Positions 52,915-60,344 of a stretch of DNA of 64,000 bases are shown in pieces. Under the pieces are notes generated by a model, which saw only the letters and a list, made by a program, of their open reading frames with translations, had not been told where the DNA came from and did not search any database. The position numbers and the translations under genes are program-made. Location: assembly GCA_022791915.1 (NCBI GenBank), contig JAAWAB010000015.1, forward strand, positions 186,001-250,000, in the 5' to 3' direction. How positions within the stretch are numbered: position 1 is the stretch's first letter; each line of letters opens with the position of its first letter. Origin of the DNA: Clostridia bacterium (GTDB taxonomy: Bacteria; Bacillota; Clostridia; Christensenellales; Pumilibacteraceae).

Positions 52915-54498
52915 ATGGAAAATAAGCCGACGAATCATCAGTGGACGACGGCGGTCGGCGTGAAGGCGGAAAACAAGGCGGACGGAAAAGAAAAGCGTCT
53001 GTCTTTGCATTCCATACGTTTTCAAACCTGGATATACTTTTTCCTTCTTGCCGTGGTGGTGCTGTTCGGGCTTTGGGCGTTTCAGCTTCTGTTTTTCAAG
53101 GCGTCGTATCGCAGTATGAAAAAGCAGGAAGTGGAACGGCTGGGTGAAAGCGTAATGAATCATTATCCCGGCAAAGTGGGCAGTGTCGAATACGAAGATT
53201 TCGTGCGCGAGACGGCGAGCCATAACGGGCTGAACATCATCGTGTTTCACGTGCACGAAACGTATGAAGGGTGCGCCGCTTCCGAAGTGGAATTTTCCGC
53301 CGAATACGTGGGCGGACTGCCCGATAAGAACCTCATTCATTCAAACGACGTGCGCATTATAGACGGGTGGGAAAGTTTTTATACCGACGTAAAACAGTAC
53401 GACAAAGTGATTTATTCCAAAACGTCGAAACACAACACAACGTATCTCGTGTACGGCTCGCGGTTGGATAACAACGGAGTGTATTTGTATATGACTACGC
53501 CCATGGAAGCGCTGGATAGCACTGTGGCAATCATGAACGACCAGTTGATTGTTGCCACGCTGTTGTGTTTGGTGGTGAGTATCGTGGTGTCGTTTTTCAT
53601 TTCCGACCGAATCACCAAACCGATTGCCGAGTTTTCGCGCACCGCAAAAAAATTGGGTGCGGGCGACTATTCCGTTCGTTTTACGGGCAACGGCTATACC
53701 GAAATCGATACGCTTGCCGAAACGCTCAACTACGCCACCGACGAAATCGGAAAAACGGAGCAACTGCGGCGCGACTTTTTAGCCAACGTCAGCCACGATT
53801 TGCGCACGCCGCTCACTATGGTGAAAGCGTATGCCGAAATGATACGCGATATCTCGGGCAGCGACGCGGTAAAACGCACGCAACACAGTCAGGTAATCAT
53901 AGACGAAGCCGACCGCCTGACGGGACTGGTGAACGATATCCTGAATTTGAGCAAGTTGCAAGCGGGCACCGAAACGCTTGCCTACGGCGCGGTGGATATG
54001 CATGCGCTTGTAAAAACCATTGTGGAACGGTTCGACGTGTATACTACGCGCGACGGATATATGTTCGACATAGTGTCGGACGGAAATTGCGAAGTGTACG
54101 GAGATTCCCGAAAGCTCGAACAGGTAATGTACAATCTGGTGGGCAATGCACTCAACTATACGGGCGAAAATAGAACGGTACGTATCGAGTGCAAGCGCCA
54201 AGAAGACAAGGTGCGCGTTTCGGTGCGCGACTACGGAAAGGGAATCGAACCCGAAGAGTTGGAGAAAGTGTGGGAGCGCTACTATCGCGCCAATCAGCAC
54301 AAACGCACCGTAGTGGGCAGCGGTTTGGGATTGAGTATCGTAAAAAGCATTTTGTCGGCGCACGGCGCGCCTTACGGCGTGTCGTCGAAGGTGGGTGAAG
54401 GCACCGAATTCTGGTTCGAACTCAACGCAATGAATGCGGCGTCGGGCGAAACAAAAGAGAAGGCGGACGAAAAGCCGCACAAAGGAAAAAGCGAATAA
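52915..54498 (+). CDS. Membrane sensor histidine kinase
   Basis: The 527-residue protein has two transmembrane helices (about residues 40-62 and 205-228) enclosing an extracytoplasmic sensor of about 140 residues, then a HAMP linker, a HisKA domain with the phospho-acceptor in RRDFLANVSHDLRTPLTMVK, and an ATPase domain (VMYNLVGNALNYTGENR, DYGKGIEPEELEKV, GSGLGLSIVKSI). It should phosphorylate the preceding regulator. The tail is Lys/Glu-rich. The ribosome site is weak (AAAGG, 10 bases away); a GTG frame from 52881 overlaps its start. Confidence 0.95.
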   Translation: MENKPTNHQWTTAVGVKAENKADGKEKRLSLHSIRFQTWIYFFLLAVVVLFGLWAFQLLFFKASYRSMKKQEVERLGESVMNHYPGKVGSVEYEDFVRETASHNGLNIIVFHVHETYEGCAASEVEFSAEYVGGLPDKNLIHSNDVRIIDGWESFYTDVKQYDKVIYSKTSKHNTTYLVYGSRLDNNGVYLYMTTPMEALDSTVAIMNDQLIVATLLCLVVSIVVSFFISDRITKPIAEFSRTAKKLGAGDYSVRFTGNGYTEIDTLAETLNYATDEIGKTEQLRRDFLANVSHDLRTPLTMVKAYAEMIRDISGSDAVKRTQHSQVIIDEADRLTGLVNDILNLSKLQAGTETLAYGAVDMHALVKTIVERFDVYTTRDGYMFDIVSDGNCEVYGDSRKLEQVMYNLVGNALNYTGENRTVRIECKRQEDKVRVSVRDYGKGIEPEELEKVWERYYRANQHKRTVVGSGLGLSIVKSILSAHGAPYGVSSKVGEGTEFWFELNAMNAASGETKEKADEKPHKGKSE

Positions 54499-54522
54499 AT
54501 CGAACGGAGAACGTCGCGCAGG

Positions 54523-54551
54523 TTGACATAGGCGCGGCGTTTTGCTACAAT
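54523..54551 (+). promoter_or_regulatory. Promoter of mazG-dus, leaderless type
   Basis: TTGACA (54523-54528), 17-base spacer, TACAAT (54546-54551). The ATG at 54559 is 7 bases after the -10, so the first transcribed base is at or next to the start codon. No ribosome site is present. Confidence 0.85.
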
Positions 54552-54558
54552 ATACTGT

Positions 54559-55875
54559 ATGATAACAATTATCGGTTTGGGAACGGGTAAAGACGATTTA
54601 ACCCGTAAAGCGGCAAAAAAAATCGCGGCGGCAAAGTGCGCGTTCGTGCGCTCCGCCAAAACGGAAGCGGGCGGCTCCGTTGTAAAAGAATTCCCGCACG
54701 TGGTGGCGCTCGACGAAATGTACGAGCAAGCGGAAAATTTCGACCGCTTGACCTACGCGGTGTGCGAGCGGCTTACGGCGGCGCAAAATGCGTACGGCGA
54801 AGTGCTGTATCTTACCGACGGCGACGGCGCCGACGACGTTGCGGCGGCACTGCGCAATCGGGGCGCGGAAACGCAGATTTTGTTCGGCGTGGCGGCAAAC
54901 CGTGCCCGTAGCGCCGATACCTGCGAAGTGCGGCTCACGGCAACCGACGCGCTCGTGCGCAAACCGTATCTCGATACGGCACTGCCCGTACATATCACCG
55001 AGATTGACGACGCCTATCTTGCGGGCGACGTAAAGCTGTGGCTGATGGAAACGTACGGCGACGAAACCGAAATTTCGGTGAGCGTAAAGGGCAAAACAAG
55101 CACCGTGCCGCTTTGCGAACTCGATAGGTTGCGCGACTACGACCAAACGTGCGAGCTGTATATTGCGGCACAAGACGGATTCTACAAAAAGAAATACGGA
55201 TTCGGCGATTTGTTGCGCATTATGAACCGATTAACGGCGGCGGACGGTTGTCCGTGGGATAAAGCGCAGACGCATGAAAGTATACGTATCAATATGATTG
55301 AAGAGGCGTACGAGGCGGTAGACGCAATCGACAGGGGTGACGCCGACGACATGACCGAAGAAATTGGCGACGTATTGTTGCAAGCCGTTTTTCATTGCGA
55401 CATGGGCAAACGTTTGGGCGAATTTAACACCGCCGACGTGCTGACTCGGCTGTGCGATAAACTCGTGTTCCGCCATACGCATATTTTCGGCGAACATAAA
55501 GCAAAAAACGCCGACGAGGCGCTGGGTTTTTGGGAAGCGGCAAAATCGGAAGAAAAAAGCTACGTTTCCACGGCAGATAAACTTTCGCGGTTGCCCGCTT
55601 GTTTTCCTGCGTTGCTGGCGGCGGAAAAAGTGTATAAAAAGTTGATAAAAGCGGGCGTGGCGGATAATGCCGCGCAAACGGAACAGGCGGCAAAAGCTTG
55701 CGGCGCGGGTGCGGAACAAGACTGGGCGCGCAAACTCTTTTGGTTGGTTGCCGCCGCAAGCAAAGCGGGCGTAGACGCCGAAGTAGCGCTTTCGCTGTTT
55801 GTGGAAAAAATGAAAAAGGAATTTGCCCAAGCCGAAAACAGCGGCGATACGGCAGACTTTTTGCGCAACATATGA
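54559..55875 (+). CDS. mazG: MazG nucleotide pyrophosphohydrolase with YabN-type N-terminal domain
   Basis: The 438-residue protein joins a reduced tetrapyrrole-methylase-like domain (MITIIGLGTGKDDL, about residues 1-205) to a MazG domain (about 215-330) with CPWDKAQTHESIRINMIEEA, EEIGDVLLQAVFHCDM and FRHTHIFG. This is the YabN arrangement of Bacillota. MazG hydrolyses nucleoside triphosphates to monophosphates, cleaning or lowering nucleotide pools. A further helical C-terminal part follows. Its stop overlaps the dus start (ATGA). Confidence 0.95.
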   Translation: MITIIGLGTGKDDLTRKAAKKIAAAKCAFVRSAKTEAGGSVVKEFPHVVALDEMYEQAENFDRLTYAVCERLTAAQNAYGEVLYLTDGDGADDVAAALRNRGAETQILFGVAANRARSADTCEVRLTATDALVRKPYLDTALPVHITEIDDAYLAGDVKLWLMETYGDETEISVSVKGKTSTVPLCELDRLRDYDQTCELYIAAQDGFYKKKYGFGDLLRIMNRLTAADGCPWDKAQTHESIRINMIEEAYEAVDAIDRGDADDMTEEIGDVLLQAVFHCDMGKRLGEFNTADVLTRLCDKLVFRHTHIFGEHKAKNADEALGFWEAAKSEEKSYVSTADKLSRLPACFPALLAAEKVYKKLIKAGVADNAAQTEQAAKACGAGAEQDWARKLFWLVAAASKAGVDAEVALSLFVEKMKKEFAQAENSGDTADFLRNI

Positions 55876-56807
55876 AAATAGGAAACGTGACGTTTGCCGA
55901 GCCGTTCGTGTCGCTCGCGCCGCTTGCGGGATACGGCGACGCGGCGTTTCGCCGTTTGTGCCGCGAGTGCGGGGCGTCGCTTACGGTTAGCGAAATGGTG
56001 TCGGTAAAAGGGCTTTGTTACGGCAACGAAAAAACGGAATCGTTGCTCGCGATTTCGCCGTGCGAAACGCCGTCGTGCGTGCAGTTGTTCGGGAGCGATC
56101 CCGAGTTCTTTGTGCGCGCGTTGCGGCTCGGCGTGCTCGACCGATTCGATATCATCGATATCAATATGGGGTGTCCCGTTCCCAAAGTTACCAAATGCGG
56201 CGAAGGCGGAGCGCTCATGAAAGACGGCGCGCGCGCCGAAGAGATTGTGCGGGCATGCGTACAATCTTCGGGTGGCAGACCGATTACCGTAAAACACCGC
56301 ATAGGGTATGCCGACGGAGAAATGTTTGCGCCCGAATTTGCCGCGCGCATGGAACGCGCGGGTGCGGCGGCGATTACCGTGCACGGCAGAACGGTGGCGC
56401 AGGGATATAGGGGCGTCGCCGATTGGAACGCGATTGCCCAAGCGGCGCAGGCGGTACGTATTCCCGTAATAGGCAACGGCGATATCGTGTCGTTACTCCA
56501 AGCCCGAAAGGCAAAAGAAGAAAGCGGTTGTGCGGGCGTTGCCGTCGGGCGGGGCGCGTTGGGGCGTCCCGACGTGTTTTCGGGCAAAGAAGAAAACGTG
56601 TGTGCGCTCGTGTTGCGTCATCTCGATTACGCGCTGTTCTTTTTTCCCGAAAACGTAGCGGTGCGCACCATGCGCAAACATCTGTGCCGATATCTATCGC
56701 GTGTTTCGGGCGCAAAAGAACTGAAAGCGCGTGTCAATGCCATTTCGGACGCGGCGGAATTAAAAGAAGTTTTATTGCGGGAGTTGCAAACAAAACCGCG
56801 CAAGTAA
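55872..56807 (+). CDS. dusB: tRNA-dihydrouridine synthase
   Basis: The start is the ATG at 55872 overlapping the mazG stop. The 311-residue protein has the Dus barrel motifs: SLAPLAGYGDAAFRRL, VSEMVSVKGL, the catalytic INMGCPVPKVTKCGEGGALM (Cys acid), TVKHRIGY, ITVHGRTVAQGYRG and IPVIGNGDI. It reduces uridines in tRNA with FMN and NADPH. The DusB assignment within the family is by general likeness. No intrinsic terminator is evident before the next promoter. Confidence 0.94.
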   Translation: MKIGNVTFAEPFVSLAPLAGYGDAAFRRLCRECGASLTVSEMVSVKGLCYGNEKTESLLAISPCETPSCVQLFGSDPEFFVRALRLGVLDRFDIIDINMGCPVPKVTKCGEGGALMKDGARAEEIVRACVQSSGGRPITVKHRIGYADGEMFAPEFAARMERAGAAAITVHGRTVAQGYRGVADWNAIAQAAQAVRIPVIGNGDIVSLLQARKAKEESGCAGVAVGRGALGRPDVFSGKEENVCALVLRHLDYALFFFPENVAVRTMRKHLCRYLSRVSGAKELKARVNAISDAAELKEVLLRELQTKPRK

Positions 56808-56810
56808 AAT

Positions 56811-56856
56811 CGGGCAATCGGGTGCAAAAGATTTGACAAGTTCGGGCAATCGGGTG
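56811..56856. repeat. 14-bp direct repeats framing a promoter
   Basis: CGGGCAATCGGGTG occurs at 56811-56824 and 56843-56856, 32 bp apart (three helical turns). One copy lies upstream of the -35, the other fills the spacer before the -10. This placement fits a regulator binding site. Confidence 0.75.
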
Positions 56857-56862
56857 TATACT
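56833..56862 (+). promoter_or_regulatory. Promoter of the structured leader RNA
   Basis: TTGACA (56833-56838), 18-base spacer, TATACT (56857-56862). The predicted start is near 56869. Confidence 0.82.
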
Positions 56863-56868
56863 GAATGC

Positions 56869-57040
56869 GAACCTGAACCGAAAGCGGTAGGCTGACGGCA
56901 AAGGGGAGAACGACACGGAAATTCTCGCACGGACAGGCGCAAGCCGTCGGTGCGGTCGGCGGCGCCGAGGCGTTGTCGGCTGAATTATATATACCGCTCT
57001 TCTCTTTGGGTTTTGGTTAAAGAGAAGGGCGGTTTTCGGT
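56869..57040 (+). ncRNA. Structured leader or small RNA, candidate riboswitch, class unknown
   Basis: The roughly 170-base transcript has its own promoter and ends in an intrinsic terminator. Visible helices: CCT-ACCG/CGGT-AGG around an AAAG loop with a bulged GA (about 56873-56892); GACGGC (56894-56899) with GCCGTC (56943-56948); inside it GAGAA (56906-56910) with TTCTC (56922-56926); and TCGGCG/CGCCGA (56956-56968). A GC-rich multi-helix core followed by a terminator is the usual riboswitch layout, 36 bases ahead of the TM1266-like gene. It does not match TPP, cobalamin, FMN, SAM, glycine or THF consensus as I know them. An independent small RNA is the alternative. Confidence 0.6.
56993..57040 (+). 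terminator. Strong intrinsic terminator of the leader RNA
   Basis: ACCGCTCTTCTCTTT (56993-57007) pairs with AAAGAGAAGGGCGGT (57019-57033), 15 bp with one T-G, followed by TTTTCGGTTT. It lies ahead of the gene it may control. Confidence 0.9.
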
Positions 57041-57076
57041 TTATAACGATTTTGCCGCCGCTTACGGGAGATTTTT

Positions 57077-57334
57077 ATGATAGCACTGGTCGGCATTATG
57101 GTATACAGCCAAGACGCAACCGAGCGGGTAAACGCGATTCTGCACGATTATCGCAACGTGATTGCGGGTAGAATGGGGCTTCCCATGCGCGAGAAGGGCG
57201 TAAACGTGATTTGCGTCGTGTTGGAAACCGATTCGGCGAAAATCAACGCGCTCACGGGCAAACTGGGCGCCACCCAAGGCGTGCGCGCAAAAGCGCTTTA
57301 CGGATTGCCTGCGGATACGCAAACGGAAAAGTAA
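57077..57334 (+). CDS. TM1266-type putative regulator of iron-only hydrogenase system
   Basis: The 85-residue protein is a small ferredoxin-fold (ACT/NikR-C-like) domain. It has NAILHDYRNVIAGRMGLPMREKG, VICVVLETDSAKINALTGKLG and GVRAKALYG, matching the TM1266 family, whose members are found near HydEFG hydrogenase maturation genes. No hydrogenase gene is in the window. GGGAG lies 7 bases before the ATG. The ABC-type genes follow closely, so it may regulate or serve that transporter. Confidence 0.85.
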   Translation: MIALVGIMVYSQDATERVNAILHDYRNVIAGRMGLPMREKGVNVICVVLETDSAKINALTGKLGATQGVRAKALYGLPADTQTEK

Positions 57335-57365
57335 AATACCTATAAAAAGGAGAAAATAAAACGGT

Positions 57366-58355
57366 ATGAAAAAGTTCATCTCTACGATTTTGTGCGCGCT
57401 GTTGTTGTGCGGTGTGTTTGCGGGGTGCGGAGCAGACCCGCAATCGGGCACGGTGGCGCAGGTATATGCGCCCGACGGTGCGCCCGCAATCAGTATGGCC
57501 AAGCTGATTGCCGACGAATACGCGGGGGCGGAATTCCACGTGGTGCCGCCCGAAAATATCGGCGCCGCCGTTCTTACGGGGAAGGCGGATATTGCGATTA
57601 TGCCCACGAACGCCGCGGCGAGTCTGCACGCCAAAGATAAAGATATCGTCATGGTGGGCGTAACCAACTTCGGCAGTTTGTACGTTGTGGGCAAGGGCGA
57701 AGAAGTAACCTCTTTGCAAGAACTTACGGGCAAAGTGGTTTACAGTATCGGGCAGGGCAAAGTGCCCGATTTGGTGTTCCGCATTCTCTTGCAGGCGGCG
57801 GAAATTCCCTACGAGTTTTCGAGCGCGGCAAAAGAAGGCGTTGTGTCGCTTGCCTATGTGTCCGAAGGCGCCGAATTCGTTTCGGGACTCACGGCGGGAA
57901 AAATGCAGTACGGCGTTATCAGCGAGCCTGCCGCCACGGTGGCGCAAAACAAAGTGCAGGGTGCCAAGCGCATGTTGGATATCCAAAAACTGTACGCCGA
58001 CGCCACGGGGAGCGAAAACGGATTCCCGCAGGCGGCGCTTATCACGCGCAAATCGTTTGTCAATGAAAACGCGGCATATATTTCCGATTTCATGAACGCC
58101 TTCCGTGCGGGAATGAAATGGGCGGAAACGGAGCCTTCGGCGGCGCTCGAAGCGATTCAAAAAGCGGGAAGCACCACGGTGCCCATGCTTACCGAACAGA
58201 TTGCCAAAGGGTGCAATCTGGGCTTTTTGTCGGCGGGGTTGGCAAGGGAACAACTGCTCGATTTTTATACGCGACTCAACGAAGTAAAAGAAGAAGGCGA
58301 AACGCCCGTAGGCGATTCTATGCCCGATTTAGACTTCTTTGTTTCCGATTTGTAA
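57366..58355 (+). CDS. NMT1/SsuA-like ABC substrate-binding lipoprotein
   Basis: The 329-residue protein has a lipoprotein signal ending GVFAGC. The mature part follows the two-lobe NMT1/SsuA pattern: APDGAPAISMAKLI, ENIGAAVLTGKADIAIMPTN, ELTGKVVYSIGQGKVPD and the late TEQIAKGCNLGFL. Such proteins bind thiamine precursors, riboflavin-like compounds, sulfonates or other small molecules; the ligand here cannot be told. GGAG precedes the ATG by 13 bases. The permease follows after 22 bases. Confidence 0.9.
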   Translation: MKKFISTILCALLLCGVFAGCGADPQSGTVAQVYAPDGAPAISMAKLIADEYAGAEFHVVPPENIGAAVLTGKADIAIMPTNAAASLHAKDKDIVMVGVTNFGSLYVVGKGEEVTSLQELTGKVVYSIGQGKVPDLVFRILLQAAEIPYEFSSAAKEGVVSLAYVSEGAEFVSGLTAGKMQYGVISEPAATVAQNKVQGAKRMLDIQKLYADATGSENGFPQAALITRKSFVNENAAYISDFMNAFRAGMKWAETEPSAALEAIQKAGSTTVPMLTEQIAKGCNLGFLSAGLAREQLLDFYTRLNEVKEEGETPVGDSMPDLDFFVSDL

Positions 58356-58377
58356 GAGAAAGCGGCAATAAACGCGA

Positions 58378-59130
58378 ATGAAACGGGAAATGCGTAAAAT
58401 CATCTATACGCTTGCGGGCGCCGTGTCGGTGGTGGCAATCTGGTGGATTGCCGCCGCCGCATATAAGAAAGAAATCATCTTTCCCACGCCCGCGGGCGCT
58501 CTGCGCGAGTTGGGCGCCGAACTGCGCAGCGGCTTGTTTTGGCGCGGCTTTTTCGGGTCGCTGTTCCGTTCGTTCGTCGGCTTTTCGTTTGCGTGTATGG
58601 CGGCGGTGGTGTGCGCCTATGCGGCAAAAGCGTGTCCGCCCGTGCGGTATGTGCTATCGCCCGTGGTGGGCGTACTTCGCAGCGTGCCCACCATGAGCGT
58701 GATACTGTTGCTTGTGTTGTGGGCGAGTGCGGATATCACGCCCGTAATCGTGGCGGGATTGGTCATTTTTCCCGTGTTATACAGCGGACTGGATGCGGCG
58801 CTTTGCGCCGTGCCCGCCGAACTGGAAGAAACGGCAAAGCTATACGGCGGAAACACGGCGTATCGGTTTGTAAAAGTATATGCGCCCCTGTCGGCGCCCG
58901 CGTTTTTGCACGTGGCGGGCGGGGCGGCGTCGCTCACCCTTAAACTCACCGTTGCCGCCGAAGTGCTGGCGCAAACGCGCAACAGTTTGGGCATGCTCAT
59001 GCAACAAAGCCGCATTTATTTTCAAATCGGGCGGCTGATGGCGCTCACCGTTGCGGTTGTGGCGGCGTCGCTCGCCATAGAATTTGTAGTGTATCTTATT
59101 CGCCGCGCGGTAGATTATAACCGCGTGTGA
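58378..59130 (+). CDS. ABC transporter permease (SsuC/ThiX-like)
   Basis: The 250-residue protein has six predicted helices and the BPD-type coupling loop with LEETAKLYGGNTAYRFVKVY (EAA motif region). PAGALRELG and GVLRSVPTMSVILLLVLW fit the SsuC/TauC/ThiX family. It should pair with the preceding binding protein. The expected ATP-binding subunit does not follow; an asparaginase with its own promoter comes next. The start could also be the ATG four codons later. Confidence 0.92.
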   Translation: MKREMRKIIYTLAGAVSVVAIWWIAAAAYKKEIIFPTPAGALRELGAELRSGLFWRGFFGSLFRSFVGFSFACMAAVVCAYAAKACPPVRYVLSPVVGVLRSVPTMSVILLLVLWASADITPVIVAGLVIFPVLYSGLDAALCAVPAELEETAKLYGGNTAYRFVKVYAPLSAPAFLHVAGGAASLTLKLTVAAEVLAQTRNSLGMLMQQSRIYFQIGRLMALTVAVVAASLAIEFVVYLIRRAVDYNRV

Positions 59131-59149
59131 AAAACTTCTTGCAAAACAA

Positions 59150-59178
59150 TTGATTCTTTTCGCGTATAGCGGTATAAT
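59150..59178 (+). promoter_or_regulatory. Promoter of the asparaginase gene
   Basis: TTGATT (59150-59155), 17-base spacer, TATAAT (59173-59178). The ATG is 41 bases downstream, without a strong ribosome site (ACGGAC at best). Confidence 0.8.
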
Positions 59179-59219
59179 GTTGTACGAATATAAGGCAACC
59201 TACCAACGGACGAAACACA

Positions 59220-60179
59220 ATGAAAAGAAGCAAAAAGATTACGCTGATAAACAGCGGCGGCACCATATCCAGCGATTACGACGGCATGATTATGCGCCCC
59301 GGGCGCGTGACGCAGTTCGACGAATTGAACGGTCGTATAGAAAAGGCGGTTTCGCCCTTTTGTTTGTTGAGTGAAAACATGACCTGGAAAACGCTCAAAG
59401 AATTGAGCGACTGTCTGGAACGGGAGATGAAGAGCGCCGAGGCGGTCATTATCACGCACGGCACCGACACGCTTGCCTACACGGCGGCGTATCTCGGATT
59501 GATGAACGCGGGAATCGATATTCCCGTCATGATTGTTTCCGCCGATTTTCCGCTCTCCAATCCCATGAGCAACGGTAGCGCCAACTTAATGTGCGCGCTT
59601 TCGGCAATCGACCAAAGCGACGTAAAAGGCGTATTCGTTCCGTACCGCAATCCGTACGACCGCCCGATGTTACACGTTTCCACCCGTTTGCTTTCGAGCA
59701 GAGATTTCGACGGCGGACTCAATTCGGCGCTCGGCAAAGTGTGCGGCTACACCGACCGCACGGGCAAGTTTTTATTGAGCGAACAGATTAAACCGCGCAA
59801 ATTCGCCTTGTGCGGAAAGGGAAGCGGAAAGGCGGTGCGTCTGGTGTTCGCCAATCCGGGAATCGATTATGCCGCGCTTGCAAAATCGGCGCATAACGAA
59901 AACGCGGCGCTGGTGTTTGCGGGGTATCATACGGGGTCGATTAACACGGCGGCGGACGGAATCGGACTGTTGGAAGGCGTGGAAACGTATCTTGCGGGCG
60001 GGCTTTCGGGCGAGAAGTATCAGTCTTACGAGCAAATGCCGTCGTTCGTACATGTAATAGATAACATTGCGCCCATAACGCTGTATACCAAAGTGCGCAT
60101 TGCGCACGAGAATTTCCCCGACGAAAAATCGCGCCTGAAATATATTGCGGCGAACACGTTCGGCGAATATTTTCAGTGA
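59220..60179 (+). CDS. Type I (cytoplasmic) L-asparaginase family
   Basis: The 319-residue protein has LINSGGTISSDYDG (first catalytic Thr in GGTI), AVIITHGTDTLAYTAAYL (second catalytic Thr, Asp, and the later Lys region) and ADFPLSNPMSNGSANL. There is no signal peptide, which fits the cytoplasmic AnsA type. It hydrolyses asparagine to aspartate and ammonia; glutaminase side activity cannot be excluded. It is a single-gene unit with its own promoter. Confidence 0.92.
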   Translation: MKRSKKITLINSGGTISSDYDGMIMRPGRVTQFDELNGRIEKAVSPFCLLSENMTWKTLKELSDCLEREMKSAEAVIITHGTDTLAYTAAYLGLMNAGIDIPVMIVSADFPLSNPMSNGSANLMCALSAIDQSDVKGVFVPYRNPYDRPMLHVSTRLLSSRDFDGGLNSALGKVCGYTDRTGKFLLSEQIKPRKFALCGKGSGKAVRLVFANPGIDYAALAKSAHNENAALVFAGYHTGSINTAADGIGLLEGVETYLAGGLSGEKYQSYEQMPSFVHVIDNIAPITLYTKVRIAHENFPDEKSRLKYIAANTFGEYFQ

Positions 60180-60250
60180 GCGGCTTTGTAAAAAAAGAGC
60201 AACCGTTTTGGTAACAAACAAAATTTAATTAAAATCTAATCTTCTATATA

Positions 60251-60279
60251 TTGACGCATTTTGCCGCAGGGAGTACAAT
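60251..60279 (+). promoter_or_regulatory. Promoter of the final giant membrane protein gene
   Basis: TTGACG (60251-60256), 17-base spacer, TACAAT (60274-60279). The leader is about 60 bases and contains an AGCGTACGCT palindrome and AAAAAGGAAA before the ATG at 60345. Confidence 0.78.
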
Positions 60280-60344
60280 AGGTATTGTAATACGATAGCG
60301 TACGCTTGCGGCTTTTTGCATGCGTTCGGAAAAAAGGAAACATT

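Noticed and set aside
56869..56960. Cobalamin, TPP or yybP-ykoY riboswitch
   Set aside because: Short likenesses (AAAGGGGAG, GAACCTGA) exist, but the order of conserved boxes and required partner segments is missing in each case.
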